Positions 35,493 to 43,261 of a stretch of 52,894 nt of DNA are shown here, in pieces. A program made the position numbers and the translations under genes. Positions within the stretch are counted from its first letter, which is position 1; the number at the start of each line of letters is the position of its first letter. The notes beneath the pieces are model-generated. The model worked only from the letters and a program-made list of their open reading frames with translations. It was not told the DNA's origin and did no database searches. The DNA comes from JBCCEJ01 sp039030335 (GTDB lineage Bacteria; Pseudomonadota; Gammaproteobacteria; HK1), in contig JBCCEJ010000038.1 in assembly GCA_039030335.1 (NCBI GenBank), positions 1 to 52,894 of the forward strand, given 5' to 3'.

Positions 35493-37082
35493 ATGTCACA
35501 CCAGGATGTCATCGCCAAACTCGTCGCCCGTCTGGAGCCGCTGAAGAGCTTCACTGACGAACGACGCGCGGCCGTCACGAACTCCGCGACGCTGGTGCGA
35601 ATGGAGGGCGGGCAGCTGATCTGTCGCGAAGGCGATCGAGACCGGTACTGCATTTACCTGGTGAAAGGCAGCGTAGAAACGCTATCCGGGGGGCAGGTCG
35701 TGAAGCGCATCGACGCCGGCACGCCGATCGCGATGAGCCCGATCGCCGAACACCAGCCTCGCACGCTCTCCGTTCGCACCTGCGAAGCGGTCGGTCTGCT
35801 GCGCGTGCCGCGCGAGCTGATGAGCGGTGACGCCCAGTCGGGCGGCGAAGAAAGCGGCATCGCCCTATCGGAACTCGACGAAGCCGACGACAGTGCGGAC
35901 GACTGGATGACCATGCTGTTGCGGTCGCCGCTCTACAGCCAGCTCCCGGTCACCAACATCCAGCAGATCATGGCGCAGATGGAGTCGGTAACCCTGAATC
36001 GGGGTGACGTGATCGTCCGCCAGGACGAGCTCGGCGACTACTTCTATTTTCTAAGCCGCGGGCGGGCGCGCGTGATTCGTCAGGCCCGCGAGGGCGAGCC
36101 GCCCGTCATGCTGGCGGAGCTGTCTCCGGGCGTCTCCTTTGGCGAGGAGGCACTGGTCGCGGGCCTGCCTCGCAACGCCACCGTCAGCATGCTAACCGAA
36201 GGCCGGGTCATGCGCCTTGCCAAAGCGACCTTCGAAGAGCTGATTCTGGAACCGACGCTGAATCGCCTGTCGTGGGTCGATGCGGAAACCCTCGTCGCCA
36301 ACGGTGCACGCTGGCTCGATGTACGTTTTCCCGATGAATTCGAAGACGACGGTCTCGAAAACGCGGTCAATGTCCCGCTCGGCATGCTACGCATGCGCAT
36401 GAGCAAACTCGACCGCGACGCCGAGTACGTCGTGTACTGCGACGACGGCAAACGGAGCGCCGCCGGCGCATTCCTGATGGCAGGTTCGGCATTCAACGTG
36501 CACGTGCTTGACGGTGGCATCACGACGCCGGACGGCATCGACACGATGGACACCGGGGAACTCGGCACGGGTCCTGGAGCCTCCCCGTTCGACACCGTCC
36601 TGTCGGTGAGCAGTACACCGGAACCGGAACCCGAGGCGACACCCGAGCCGCCGGCGCCACCGCCGACCGCCGCTACGGAACAGATCGATCAGTCAGCCGC
36701 ATATGCGCTCACCGACAAACTGAAAGAACAGTTGAGTGAAGCGGTCCAGTCGCGCACCAGAGCCGAGTTGCAAACCGAGACCGCGCAGGCTGAGCTGCGC
36801 GCTACCCAGGAGGCGCTCAAGAGCGAACGCGAGCGCGCCCGTGAGATGGCGCGCGAAATGCAGCAGTTGCGCCAAACGCTGACTGATATCCAACGTCAGG
36901 CTCACGATGCCCTGATGCGCGAGCGAAGTGTGTACGAACGCGAGCTCACGCAGGCCGTGGAGAATCTTGAACAGGCCCTGCTCGAGAAAGAGATGGTGTT
37001 GGAAGTGGAGCGCGCAAAGAATCAGGAAGAGGTGGCGCGCCTGCGGCGTCTGCTCGAAGCAACCGGCAAAGCCACCGGCTAG
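35493..37082 (+). CDS. Two cyclic-nucleotide-binding domains, rhodanese domain and coiled coil
   Basis: An unusual 529-residue architecture. A first cNMP-binding-like domain (~20-110) lacks the phosphate-binding FGE motif. A second (~137-250) has FGEEAL (217-222) and PRNAT (226-230), including the key Glu and Arg, so it may bind cAMP or cGMP. Rhodanese homology follows (~258-342) with the loop CDDGKRSA, active Cys C316. A Pro/Glu-rich linker (~373-392) leads to a long coiled coil (~400-525). No HTH is seen, so it is not a CRP-type transcription factor. Dual cNMP/rhodanese proteins occur in gammaproteobacteria, but the role is unknown. Signalling to sulfur transfer or a scaffold are only suggestions. 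Confidence 0.85.
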   Translation: MSHQDVIAKLVARLEPLKSFTDERRAAVTNSATLVRMEGGQLICREGDRDRYCIYLVKGSVETLSGGQVVKRIDAGTPIAMSPIAEHQPRTLSVRTCEAVGLLRVPRELMSGDAQSGGEESGIALSELDEADDSADDWMTMLLRSPLYSQLPVTNIQQIMAQMESVTLNRGDVIVRQDELGDYFYFLSRGRARVIRQAREGEPPVMLAELSPGVSFGEEALVAGLPRNATVSMLTEGRVMRLAKATFEELILEPTLNRLSWVDAETLVANGARWLDVRFPDEFEDDGLENAVNVPLGMLRMRMSKLDRDAEYVVYCDDGKRSAAGAFLMAGSAFNVHVLDGGITTPDGIDTMDTGELGTGPGASPFDTVLSVSSTPEPEPEATPEPPAPPPTAATEQIDQSAAYALTDKLKEQLSEAVQSRTRAELQTETAQAELRATQEALKSERERAREMAREMQQLRQTLTDIQRQAHDALMRERSVYERELTQAVENLEQALLEKEMVLEVERAKNQEEVARLRRLLEATGKATG

Positions 37083-37157
37083 CCAGCGTCCGAGTCCGAT
37101 ACTGGCGACTGGCTCGCCAACTTCGCCGGCTGGCGCTGCGCCTCCCCAGGAACGCCC

Positions 37158-37790
37158 ATGCTCCCATTGACGCGCGAACTCAGTTCGCTGGCGCTCGCCT
37201 GGTTCGCTCGGGCCGGTGTAACGCCGGCGTTGACTGGTGCGGGGGCGGTGCTGGCAGGCCTGGAGGCGGCCTGGGCTTTCTCGATCGGCACGGCTCGCGG
37301 CGACTTCGTCGGTGCGCTCAGCTGGCTGCTCGCTTGCCTGCTGTTCGACATCTCCCGAATGCAGATCGCGGCAGGCGCGGCGCACTGGCGGTTTACGCCG
37401 GCCACGACATGTGCCTGTGCGGGTATCACCTACACGCTGCTGTTCCTTTCGCTGGGCTTCGGCGCGGTAGGCGCGGGTGCTGGCACGTTCGTCTGGTACG
37501 CCGCCGTCGCCGCCGGGTTCGGTTGTGCGGTCACTACCATCGTCGAATTCAGCCGGAACATACGTGGCGCGCTGACGGTTCCCGGCTACCTGCCGCAACA
37601 CATCACATTCAGCCAAACTTCACGACCGTGGGACTGGTGGCTCAACGTCATCAGAACCGATCTGGGTTTCGTACTAATGCTGGCTGCCGGTCTCGATCTG
37701 GTATGGCTGTTTCTGCTGGTAGCTGCAATCACTGCCCAGCTGTACTGGATCCGTCTGCCATGGCGGTTCGCTTTCGCCCGGAAGCTCTGA
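37158..37790 (+). CDS. Polytopic membrane protein, possibly CDP-alcohol phosphatidyltransferase-like
   Basis: A 210-residue protein with about five to six hydrophobic helices, the first around VTPALTGAGAVLAGLEAAWA. The segment LLFDISRMQIAAGAAHWRF sits where a CDP-alcohol phosphatidyltransferase would carry its DxxDGxxAR motif, but the acidic residues are mostly missing. This is only a fold-level hint. ATG 37158 has AGGA seven bases upstream and is 75 bases after the cNMP/rhodanese gene, so they may share an operon. Its 3' end overlaps the convergent oppC-like gene by 62 bases. Confidence 0.6.
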   Translation: MLPLTRELSSLALAWFARAGVTPALTGAGAVLAGLEAAWAFSIGTARGDFVGALSWLLACLLFDISRMQIAAGAAHWRFTPATTCACAGITYTLLFLSLGFGAVGAGAGTFVWYAAVAAGFGCAVTTIVEFSRNIRGALTVPGYLPQHITFSQTSRPWDWWLNVIRTDLGFVLMLAAGLDLVWLFLLVAAITAQLYWIRLPWRFAFARKL

Positions 37791-38799
37791 CGGTTCGGAT
37801 CGCGGCCGGCGCGGCCTCGCGCAGGTGACGCAAGCGGGGATCGAGCGCTTCGCGCAATCCTTCCCCGACGAGATTGAAGGCAAGCACCACGGCCAGAATG
37901 GCAAAGCCCGGAATGAAGAAGAGCCATGGCGCGTCGAAGATGAAGACCTTGCCATCGGCCAGAATATTGCCCCAAGTCGCGTCTGGCGGCTGCACGCCGA
38001 AGCCGAGAAAGCTGAGCGCTGACTCGGTCAGGATGGCGGTAGCTACGCCGATGGTAGCCGTGACGAGTACAGGCGACATCGTATTCGGCAGGACGTGTGC
38101 CCAGATTATCCGGGCGGGCCCGAGGCCGAGCGCACGGGCGGCGGCAACGAAGTCGCGATTGCGCAGCGACAGCACTTCCGCGCGCACGAACCGGGCTGTG
38201 CTCATCCAGCTCGTGAGCCCAATTACGACCATGATGTTGTAGATGCTCGCTGGCAGCAGCGCCACAACGGTCAGGATCAGAAAAAACGTCGGGAAGCACA
38301 GCATCGCGTCGGTGAGCCGCATCAACACCGTGTCGATACTCAGGCCCAGCACGGTCCGCTCGGCGAAGTAACCCGCCAAAGCCCCTACCAGCACGCCGAC
38401 GACCAGGGCAATTCCGACTGCAACAAAACCGATCAGAAGTGACACCGGCGCGCCTTGCAGCATGCGTGCGAACACGTCGCGCCCCAGTTCGTCGGTACCC
38501 ATCAGGTAAACGCCGAGAAACGGCCGTTCGCTCTCACTCACCAGCGCGGAGGCCGCGCTCATGGGAGCGGCGAGCTTGTCGGTCAGGCGTACGGTGGCCG
38601 GATCCAACGACGCAACCGCCCAAGGCGACGACGCGCTTGTAGCGAGCCAGCCAAACAGTGCAGCCAAACCGAGCAGCGCCAGTACGGCGATCCCCGCCAT
38701 AGCCAGCCGGTCACGCTGCAGGCGCGCCCACGCCAGGCGTGCCGGACTGCTGCTGGTGGCTGCGCTCAGCTCGGCGTTCGCGGACGGCATGTCACTCAT
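37729..38799 (-). CDS. Oligopeptide-type ABC transporter permease, OppC-like
   Basis: An inner-membrane permease of the Dpp/Opp class. It has the N-terminal anchor after a disordered start, the GTDELGRDVFARML motif and a coupling loop: FVAAARALGLGPARIIWAHV with the EAA-type pattern. FGVQPPDATWGNILADG and the C-terminal FNLVGEGLREALDPRLR are class signatures. The ATG at 38799 overlaps the OppB-like stop as ATGA, giving 356 residues. It is the last gene of the operon; no ATPase gene follows because the next gene is convergent. Confidence 0.93.
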   Translation of the reverse strand: MSDMPSANAELSAATSSSPARLAWARLQRDRLAMAGIAVLALLGLAALFGWLATSASSPWAVASLDPATVRLTDKLAAPMSAASALVSESERPFLGVYLMGTDELGRDVFARMLQGAPVSLLIGFVAVGIALVVGVLVGALAGYFAERTVLGLSIDTVLMRLTDAMLCFPTFFLILTVVALLPASIYNIMVVIGLTSWMSTARFVRAEVLSLRNRDFVAAARALGLGPARIIWAHVLPNTMSPVLVTATIGVATAILTESALSFLGFGVQPPDATWGNILADGKVFIFDAPWLFFIPGFAILAVVLAFNLVGEGLREALDPRLRHLREAAPAAIRTVRASGRKRTAMADGSSTAGQ

Positions 38800-39758
38800 T
38801 GCAGGCGGATCCGCGGGTCCGCCCACGCATACAGAAGGTCCGAGATAAAGGTCCCGGCGAGCGTAACGACGGCAGCGATGAAGTTGATCGTCAGGATGAC
38901 AGGAAAATCGCGCGCGAGAATGGCCTCATAGCCGAGGCGGCCGATGCCAGGCCACGCGAAAATCTGCTCGAAGATCACCGACCCGCCGACCAGACCGGGC
39001 AACATCAGACCAAACATCGTGATGAACGGCAGCAGCGCGTTGCGCAGCGCATGTCCGTAGATGACGCGATCACGGTCCAGACCTTTGGCGATCGCCGTCC
39101 TCACGTAGTCCTGACCGACGACCTCGAGCATCTGAGCGCGCACGTACCGCGACAGTACCGCGATGCCGCCGAGGGCCAGCATCAGCGCCGGCAGCGTCAG
39201 ATGCCAGAGCCGATCCATGAACTGCAGCATCGTCGAAGCCTGCTCAGTGCCGAATGTGCGCATGCCGATAACGGGTGCGCCTACGACATTCACCATGAAC
39301 ATGATGAACAGGTACGCAAGACAGAAACCTGGAATCGAGATCAGTGCGTAGGCCGTCAGCGTCGCGCTGCGGTCAAATACCGATCCGCGACGCAACGCGG
39401 CGTGGATTCCGGTAGGAAAAGACAACGTCCAGATGAGTAGCGTAGCGACAAGGAACAGCGGCAACGAATTCCAGAACCGCTGCCCGATCTTCTCGACTAC
39501 CGGCTGACCATCCTTGAAGGACTTGAGATCGCCGCTCGCCAGATCGCGGAGCCACCTTACGTACTGCAGGTGAATGGGATCGTCCAGATGGAATGCGGCC
39601 CGAATCCGTGCCACGTCCTCCGCCTTCATTCGCGGATTGGTCGGGTCGACTTCACTCGGCTCGCCGGGCGCCAGGTGCACTACCGCATGCGCCATGATCG
39701 ACACGATGACGAGCAATACCAGGCGCTGGAACGAGTTGCGCACGAGCCAGTTGATCAT
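38796..39758 (-). CDS. Oligopeptide-type ABC transporter permease, OppB-like
   Basis: A 320-residue permease with an N-terminal helix (RLVLLVIVSIMAHAVVHLAPGE), the periplasmic RIRAAFHLDDPIHLQYVRWL block and the permease core. The ATPase-coupling EAA region reads YVRTAIAKGLDRDRVIYGHA. It is flanked by 4-nt ATGA overlaps with the binding-protein gene upstream and the OppC-like gene downstream. Substrate is probably a peptide or related compound. Confidence 0.94.
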   Translation of the reverse strand: MINWLVRNSFQRLVLLVIVSIMAHAVVHLAPGEPSEVDPTNPRMKAEDVARIRAAFHLDDPIHLQYVRWLRDLASGDLKSFKDGQPVVEKIGQRFWNSLPLFLVATLLIWTLSFPTGIHAALRRGSVFDRSATLTAYALISIPGFCLAYLFIMFMVNVVGAPVIGMRTFGTEQASTMLQFMDRLWHLTLPALMLALGGIAVLSRYVRAQMLEVVGQDYVRTAIAKGLDRDRVIYGHALRNALLPFITMFGLMLPGLVGGSVIFEQIFAWPGIGRLGYEAILARDFPVILTINFIAAVVTLAGTFISDLLYAWADPRIRLQ

Positions 39759-41797
39759 TGCCCGGTCCTTGCGCTGAACGCCGCGCCGGAACCGACCTTC
39801 CGCCAGTGCCGCATGTGATAAAACAGCTCGCCGCTACGCGCCGCACGCACCGGCACCAGCCCGCCGTCCGCCTCGACCATGCGCCACTTCCGGTCCATCG
39901 CGTAGGTGACGCGCCGTGCAAACAGGAAGGTGTAGGGTTGATTCCTGGCGATCTGGCGGTGGAGTTCGCGCGTCAATGAAGCGAGCCTGTCGCGGTCGTA
40001 CTCGCGCCGGATTCGCTCCAGCAGCCGATCGGTGTGCGCATCTTCATAGCCCGTGAAATTGAGCTTCGCAAACCCCGTCTGCGATGAGTGCCATAGCTGA
40101 TACATATCCGGGTCGACGCCGAGGCGCCACCCGAGAATGAGCGCGTCGAACGCACCCGGGTTTACGAAGTCCTTCAGGAACACGGCCCATTCGAACACCT
40201 GAGTATTGGCCTTGACGCCGATGTCGGCCCAGGCCTGCTGCGCTATCGTCATGATCGCTTTGCGCACCGGGTTCCCGTTGTTCGTGATCAGATTGAATTC
40301 GAGGCGCTTGCCATCTCTCGCGAGCCAGCCATCCGGGTCCGGCTGAAATCCGGCTTCAGCAAGCAATTGGCGCGCCGCCTCCGGGTCGTAGCGCAGCGGT
40401 GCGAAGTCCGGGTCGGTCCACGGAGTACCCGGTGGAAATGGTCCGCTCACGCGGTCACCTTCCCCGTGCAGGACATAGCGAACGATCTCCTCGACGTCGA
40501 TCGCCATGCCGAGTGCGCGGCGCACGCGCGGGTCATCGAACGGTGCCTTACGCTGGTTGTACGCAATGTACGAATACCCCGGGCGGTTGGCCGTGAAATT
40601 CATGAAGCGCTCATCGGCGGCAAAGCGTTCCACCTGGTGCGGCTGAGGGACGTAGCTGTCCAACGCACCAGCGGCAAATTCCAGTTCCTGGGTCAGCAGA
40701 TCCGGGAGCACACGGAACATGAAGCGCTCGAGTTCCGGACGACCTTGCCAGTGGCCGGGAAACCCCTCGAGCGTTATCAGCTCATCTCCCCGCCATTCGA
40801 CAAAGCGCATCGGTCCGGTGCCGACGGGCGCGCGGTTGAACGGCGCGTCGCGCATGCCGCCCTCATCGCGCGTCGCAACGCCCAGCAGATGCTCTGGCAG
40901 AATGCCCATCGTCCAGCTGTACAGCGCCGGCGCATACAGGCGTTTATAAGTGACCCGGACGTGCAGAGGCCCGAGAACTTGCACGCTTGCGATCGGTTCG
41001 AAATCAGCGCGGCGCGGCGACAGGTTGTTCGGCTCCATGATCGCGTCATAAGTGAAGCGCACATCACTCGCATCGAGCACGTGCCCGTCATGAAAGCGGA
41101 CCCCGTCGCGAAGGCGGAACTCGATCACCGGGTTGTGTTCCAGCAGTGGTACCGCGGCGAGAGCCTGCTCGCGCCGCGCCGACTCACTCACCTCGTCAGG
41201 CCACTGCCCGAATGAATGCGGTTCCCAACGAGTCGGGAAGTGCTGACCAAGCAGCGCCTCCAACCGCGCCGCCAGGTCCTGATCGACCCGGCGCAACGTA
41301 AATTCCAGACGCGGCGGCAACTGTAGATCGACCGCACGTGTCTCAGTTTTGTTCTCCGTATTCTCGAAGGTGGCCTGCACCTCGCGACGACCCGGGTCGG
41401 TGAGCCGGACCTGCACCACGTTCTCGACCCAGTCGGCTTCCGATTTCGCGATAGCCGCGCGCACCGTATCCACGTAGGTGTCCGGCTCGACGCCTTCGGG
41501 CAAGCCCAGGTAAGCAACTTCGGAGACCTGGTAGCTCCGGGCGAGCGCGGGGGCGAGTTTCCACTCTTCATCCAGTTTCAGCAGACCTTCGAACACAAGG
41601 TCGGTGATCCGTGAACTGGCCGTATCGGAATTCAGAATCGGATTCAGGAACTTCGCATCGCCGATCGAGCCTTCGATGTAAGTTCCGGCACGCGCGTTAT
41701 TGCGTCGAAGCTGGTCGTCGTATGTGGGGACCCAGAAATAGGCCTGGACCAGCGCCAACACCACCAACGCCGGCGCGAATAGGAACAACCGTCTCAC
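39755..41797 (-). CDS. Large SBP_bac_5-family extracytoplasmic binding protein
   Basis: A solute-binding protein for an Opp/Dpp-type importer. An N-terminal hydrophobic segment (LFLFAPALVVLALVQAYFW) serves as signal or anchor, without a lipobox Cys. YIEGSIGDAKFLNPILNSDT and VIEFRLRDGVRFHDGH are family landmarks. Length 680 exceeds the usual ~520-560 because ~130 residues (about 94-223) are inserted between the N-terminal block and the FRLRDGV block; this part is charged and contains LPPRLEFTLRRVDQD. Starts at GTG 41797 and overlaps the permease gene by four bases. The ligand is unknown. Confidence 0.9.
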   Translation of the reverse strand: MRRLFLFAPALVVLALVQAYFWVPTYDDQLRRNNARAGTYIEGSIGDAKFLNPILNSDTASSRITDLVFEGLLKLDEEWKLAPALARSYQVSEVAYLGLPEGVEPDTYVDTVRAAIAKSEADWVENVVQVRLTDPGRREVQATFENTENKTETRAVDLQLPPRLEFTLRRVDQDLAARLEALLGQHFPTRWEPHSFGQWPDEVSESARREQALAAVPLLEHNPVIEFRLRDGVRFHDGHVLDASDVRFTYDAIMEPNNLSPRRADFEPIASVQVLGPLHVRVTYKRLYAPALYSWTMGILPEHLLGVATRDEGGMRDAPFNRAPVGTGPMRFVEWRGDELITLEGFPGHWQGRPELERFMFRVLPDLLTQELEFAAGALDSYVPQPHQVERFAADERFMNFTANRPGYSYIAYNQRKAPFDDPRVRRALGMAIDVEEIVRYVLHGEGDRVSGPFPPGTPWTDPDFAPLRYDPEAARQLLAEAGFQPDPDGWLARDGKRLEFNLITNNGNPVRKAIMTIAQQAWADIGVKANTQVFEWAVFLKDFVNPGAFDALILGWRLGVDPDMYQLWHSSQTGFAKLNFTGYEDAHTDRLLERIRREYDRDRLASLTRELHRQIARNQPYTFLFARRVTYAMDRKWRMVEADGGLVPVRAARSGELFYHMRHWRKVGSGAAFSARTGQ

Positions 41798-41965
41798 GAC
41801 GCGGTGTCGCTCACGATGTCGGACTGCTCATGAACGGATCGTCCCCCGGAGGAGTAATTCGAGTTCGCGCCGGAGACGATAGCGCGAATTGGCGCTGCCG
41901 GTCGAACGGGACGCCGCCTTGGAGGTCTGAGTCTGAGCGGCCTTCGATACGCCCGCGCGAGGTCA

Positions 41966-41993
41966 TTGAAACGACGGCGAATCGCGCTACATT
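41966..41993 (+). promoter_or_regulatory. Sigma-70-type promoter of the RND operon
   Basis: -35 TTGAAA (41966-41971) and -10 TACATT (41988-41993), 16-base spacer, ~125 bases before the adaptor ATG. The 320-base gap to the divergent binding-protein gene holds no other gene. Confidence 0.5.
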
Positions 41994-42000
41994 TGGGATC

Positions 42001-42117
42001 TATGCCCGGCCGGCCGTAAGCCGGTCTGCGCTCCGCCCCCGGAGGGGCCGGACGGTGGCCACGAACACGTGTGAATTACGGCCCCACGCCTAGCCCGGGG
42101 CCACCTCGGAGTGTTTG
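42001..42117 (+). promoter_or_regulatory. GC-rich structured leader of the RND operon
   Basis: The leader can form GGCCCC (42080-42085) with GGGGCC (42097-42102), a hairpin just upstream of the GGAG ribosome site. GGGGCC at 42044-42049 could instead pair with the same GGCCCC, freeing the downstream arm. This is a plausible but unproven either/or arrangement. Confidence 0.35.
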
Positions 42118-43236
42118 ATGCAAGCGACCCAGACCATCCGTCCCGCCAGACTCACCTTCATGCAGGTGAGTCTGGCGCTCGTGCTCGTCGCACTCGCCGC
42201 GAATGCGCTCGCGCAGCGCGCGGCGCGGGTCAAAGTTGATGCGGTACGTAGCGAGCCTTTGAGCCAGACGGTCCCGATTCTGGGCCGCTTCGTCGCCCGC
42301 GAGCGAGGCGCGGTCGCGGCCGCGATCGGGGGGCCGGTGCGGGTAGTGCACGTGCACGTTGGCGATCGCGTGGAAGCTGGCCAGCTGCTCGCCGAACTGA
42401 ACGCTGATTCGCGTGAAGCGTTGTTGGCGCAACGCGAGGCCGAACGGAGCATGCATCAGGCCCGCCTTACGGCCGCTGAGGCACAGCTCAAAATCACGAC
42501 TGACGAGATGCGACGCCTCGAAAAACTGCGCGGTTCGGCCGCCTTTCCGCGCAAGCAGTACGAGGATCAGCGCCACGAGGTGGTGCGCTACACCAGCGCG
42601 CTGAGCGAAGCACGTTCCGGACTACAGCGTACGAACGCTGAGTTGAATGCTGCCAACATCGACTTGAACCGGAGCCGCGTCATCGCGCCGTACGGCGGTG
42701 TGGTAACACACCGGTTCGTCTCGGCCGGGGCGTATCTGCGACTTGGCGATCCGGTGGTTACGCTGGTCAACGACGCCGATCTCGAGATCGAAGCGGACGT
42801 ACCGGCCGATCGCGTATCGGGATTAACCGCCGGCGTGGGCGTAGAAGTCTCACTGGACGCGGGCGAGCGGCTGACCGCCACGGTGCGCACAGTGATCCCG
42901 GACGAGAATCCAACCACCAGGACTCGCCCTGTCCGTCTGCGCGTCGCCGCGCTCGCCGCACCCGCCGCGGTCAATCAGTCCGTTACCGTCCATGTACCGG
43001 TGGGCGCCAGCCGACAAGTCCTGTCCGTACACAAGGACGCGGTGTTGAATCGGGGCGGCAAATCTCTGGTCTACGTCGTCGTCGAAGACAAGGCGACCAT
43101 CCGGCCCGTCGCGCTCGGCGAAGCGGTCGGGGCGAGACTGGAGGTACTGCAAGGCCTCGGCGAAGGTGACCTGGTTGTGGTGCGCGGGAACGAACGCCTG
43201 CGTCCCGGTCAGGCCGTGAGCTTCAAGAAGGGATGA
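42118..43236 (+). CDS. RND efflux periplasmic adaptor (HlyD/MFP family)
   Basis: A membrane-fusion protein linking the RND pump to an outer-membrane channel. The 372-residue protein has an N-terminal hydrophobic segment with cleavage likely after AANALA. Then come the barrel-lipoyl part (IGGPVRVVHVHVGDRVEAGQ), an alpha-hairpin region (42400-42600), a second lipoyl half (VIAPYGGVVTHRFVSAGAYL) and the beta-barrel and MP domains. There is no lipobox. ATG 42118 has GGAG six bases upstream. The permease follows at 25 bases. No TolC-like gene is in the window. Confidence 0.95.
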   Translation: MQATQTIRPARLTFMQVSLALVLVALAANALAQRAARVKVDAVRSEPLSQTVPILGRFVARERGAVAAAIGGPVRVVHVHVGDRVEAGQLLAELNADSREALLAQREAERSMHQARLTAAEAQLKITTDEMRRLEKLRGSAAFPRKQYEDQRHEVVRYTSALSEARSGLQRTNAELNAANIDLNRSRVIAPYGGVVTHRFVSAGAYLRLGDPVVTLVNDADLEIEADVPADRVSGLTAGVGVEVSLDAGERLTATVRTVIPDENPTTRTRPVRLRVAALAAPAAVNQSVTVHVPVGASRQVLSVHKDAVLNRGGKSLVYVVVEDKATIRPVALGEAVGARLEVLQGLGEGDLVVVRGNERLRPGQAVSFKKG

Positions 43237-43261
43237 CCAGCAGCAGGGGACGGCCAGACAC

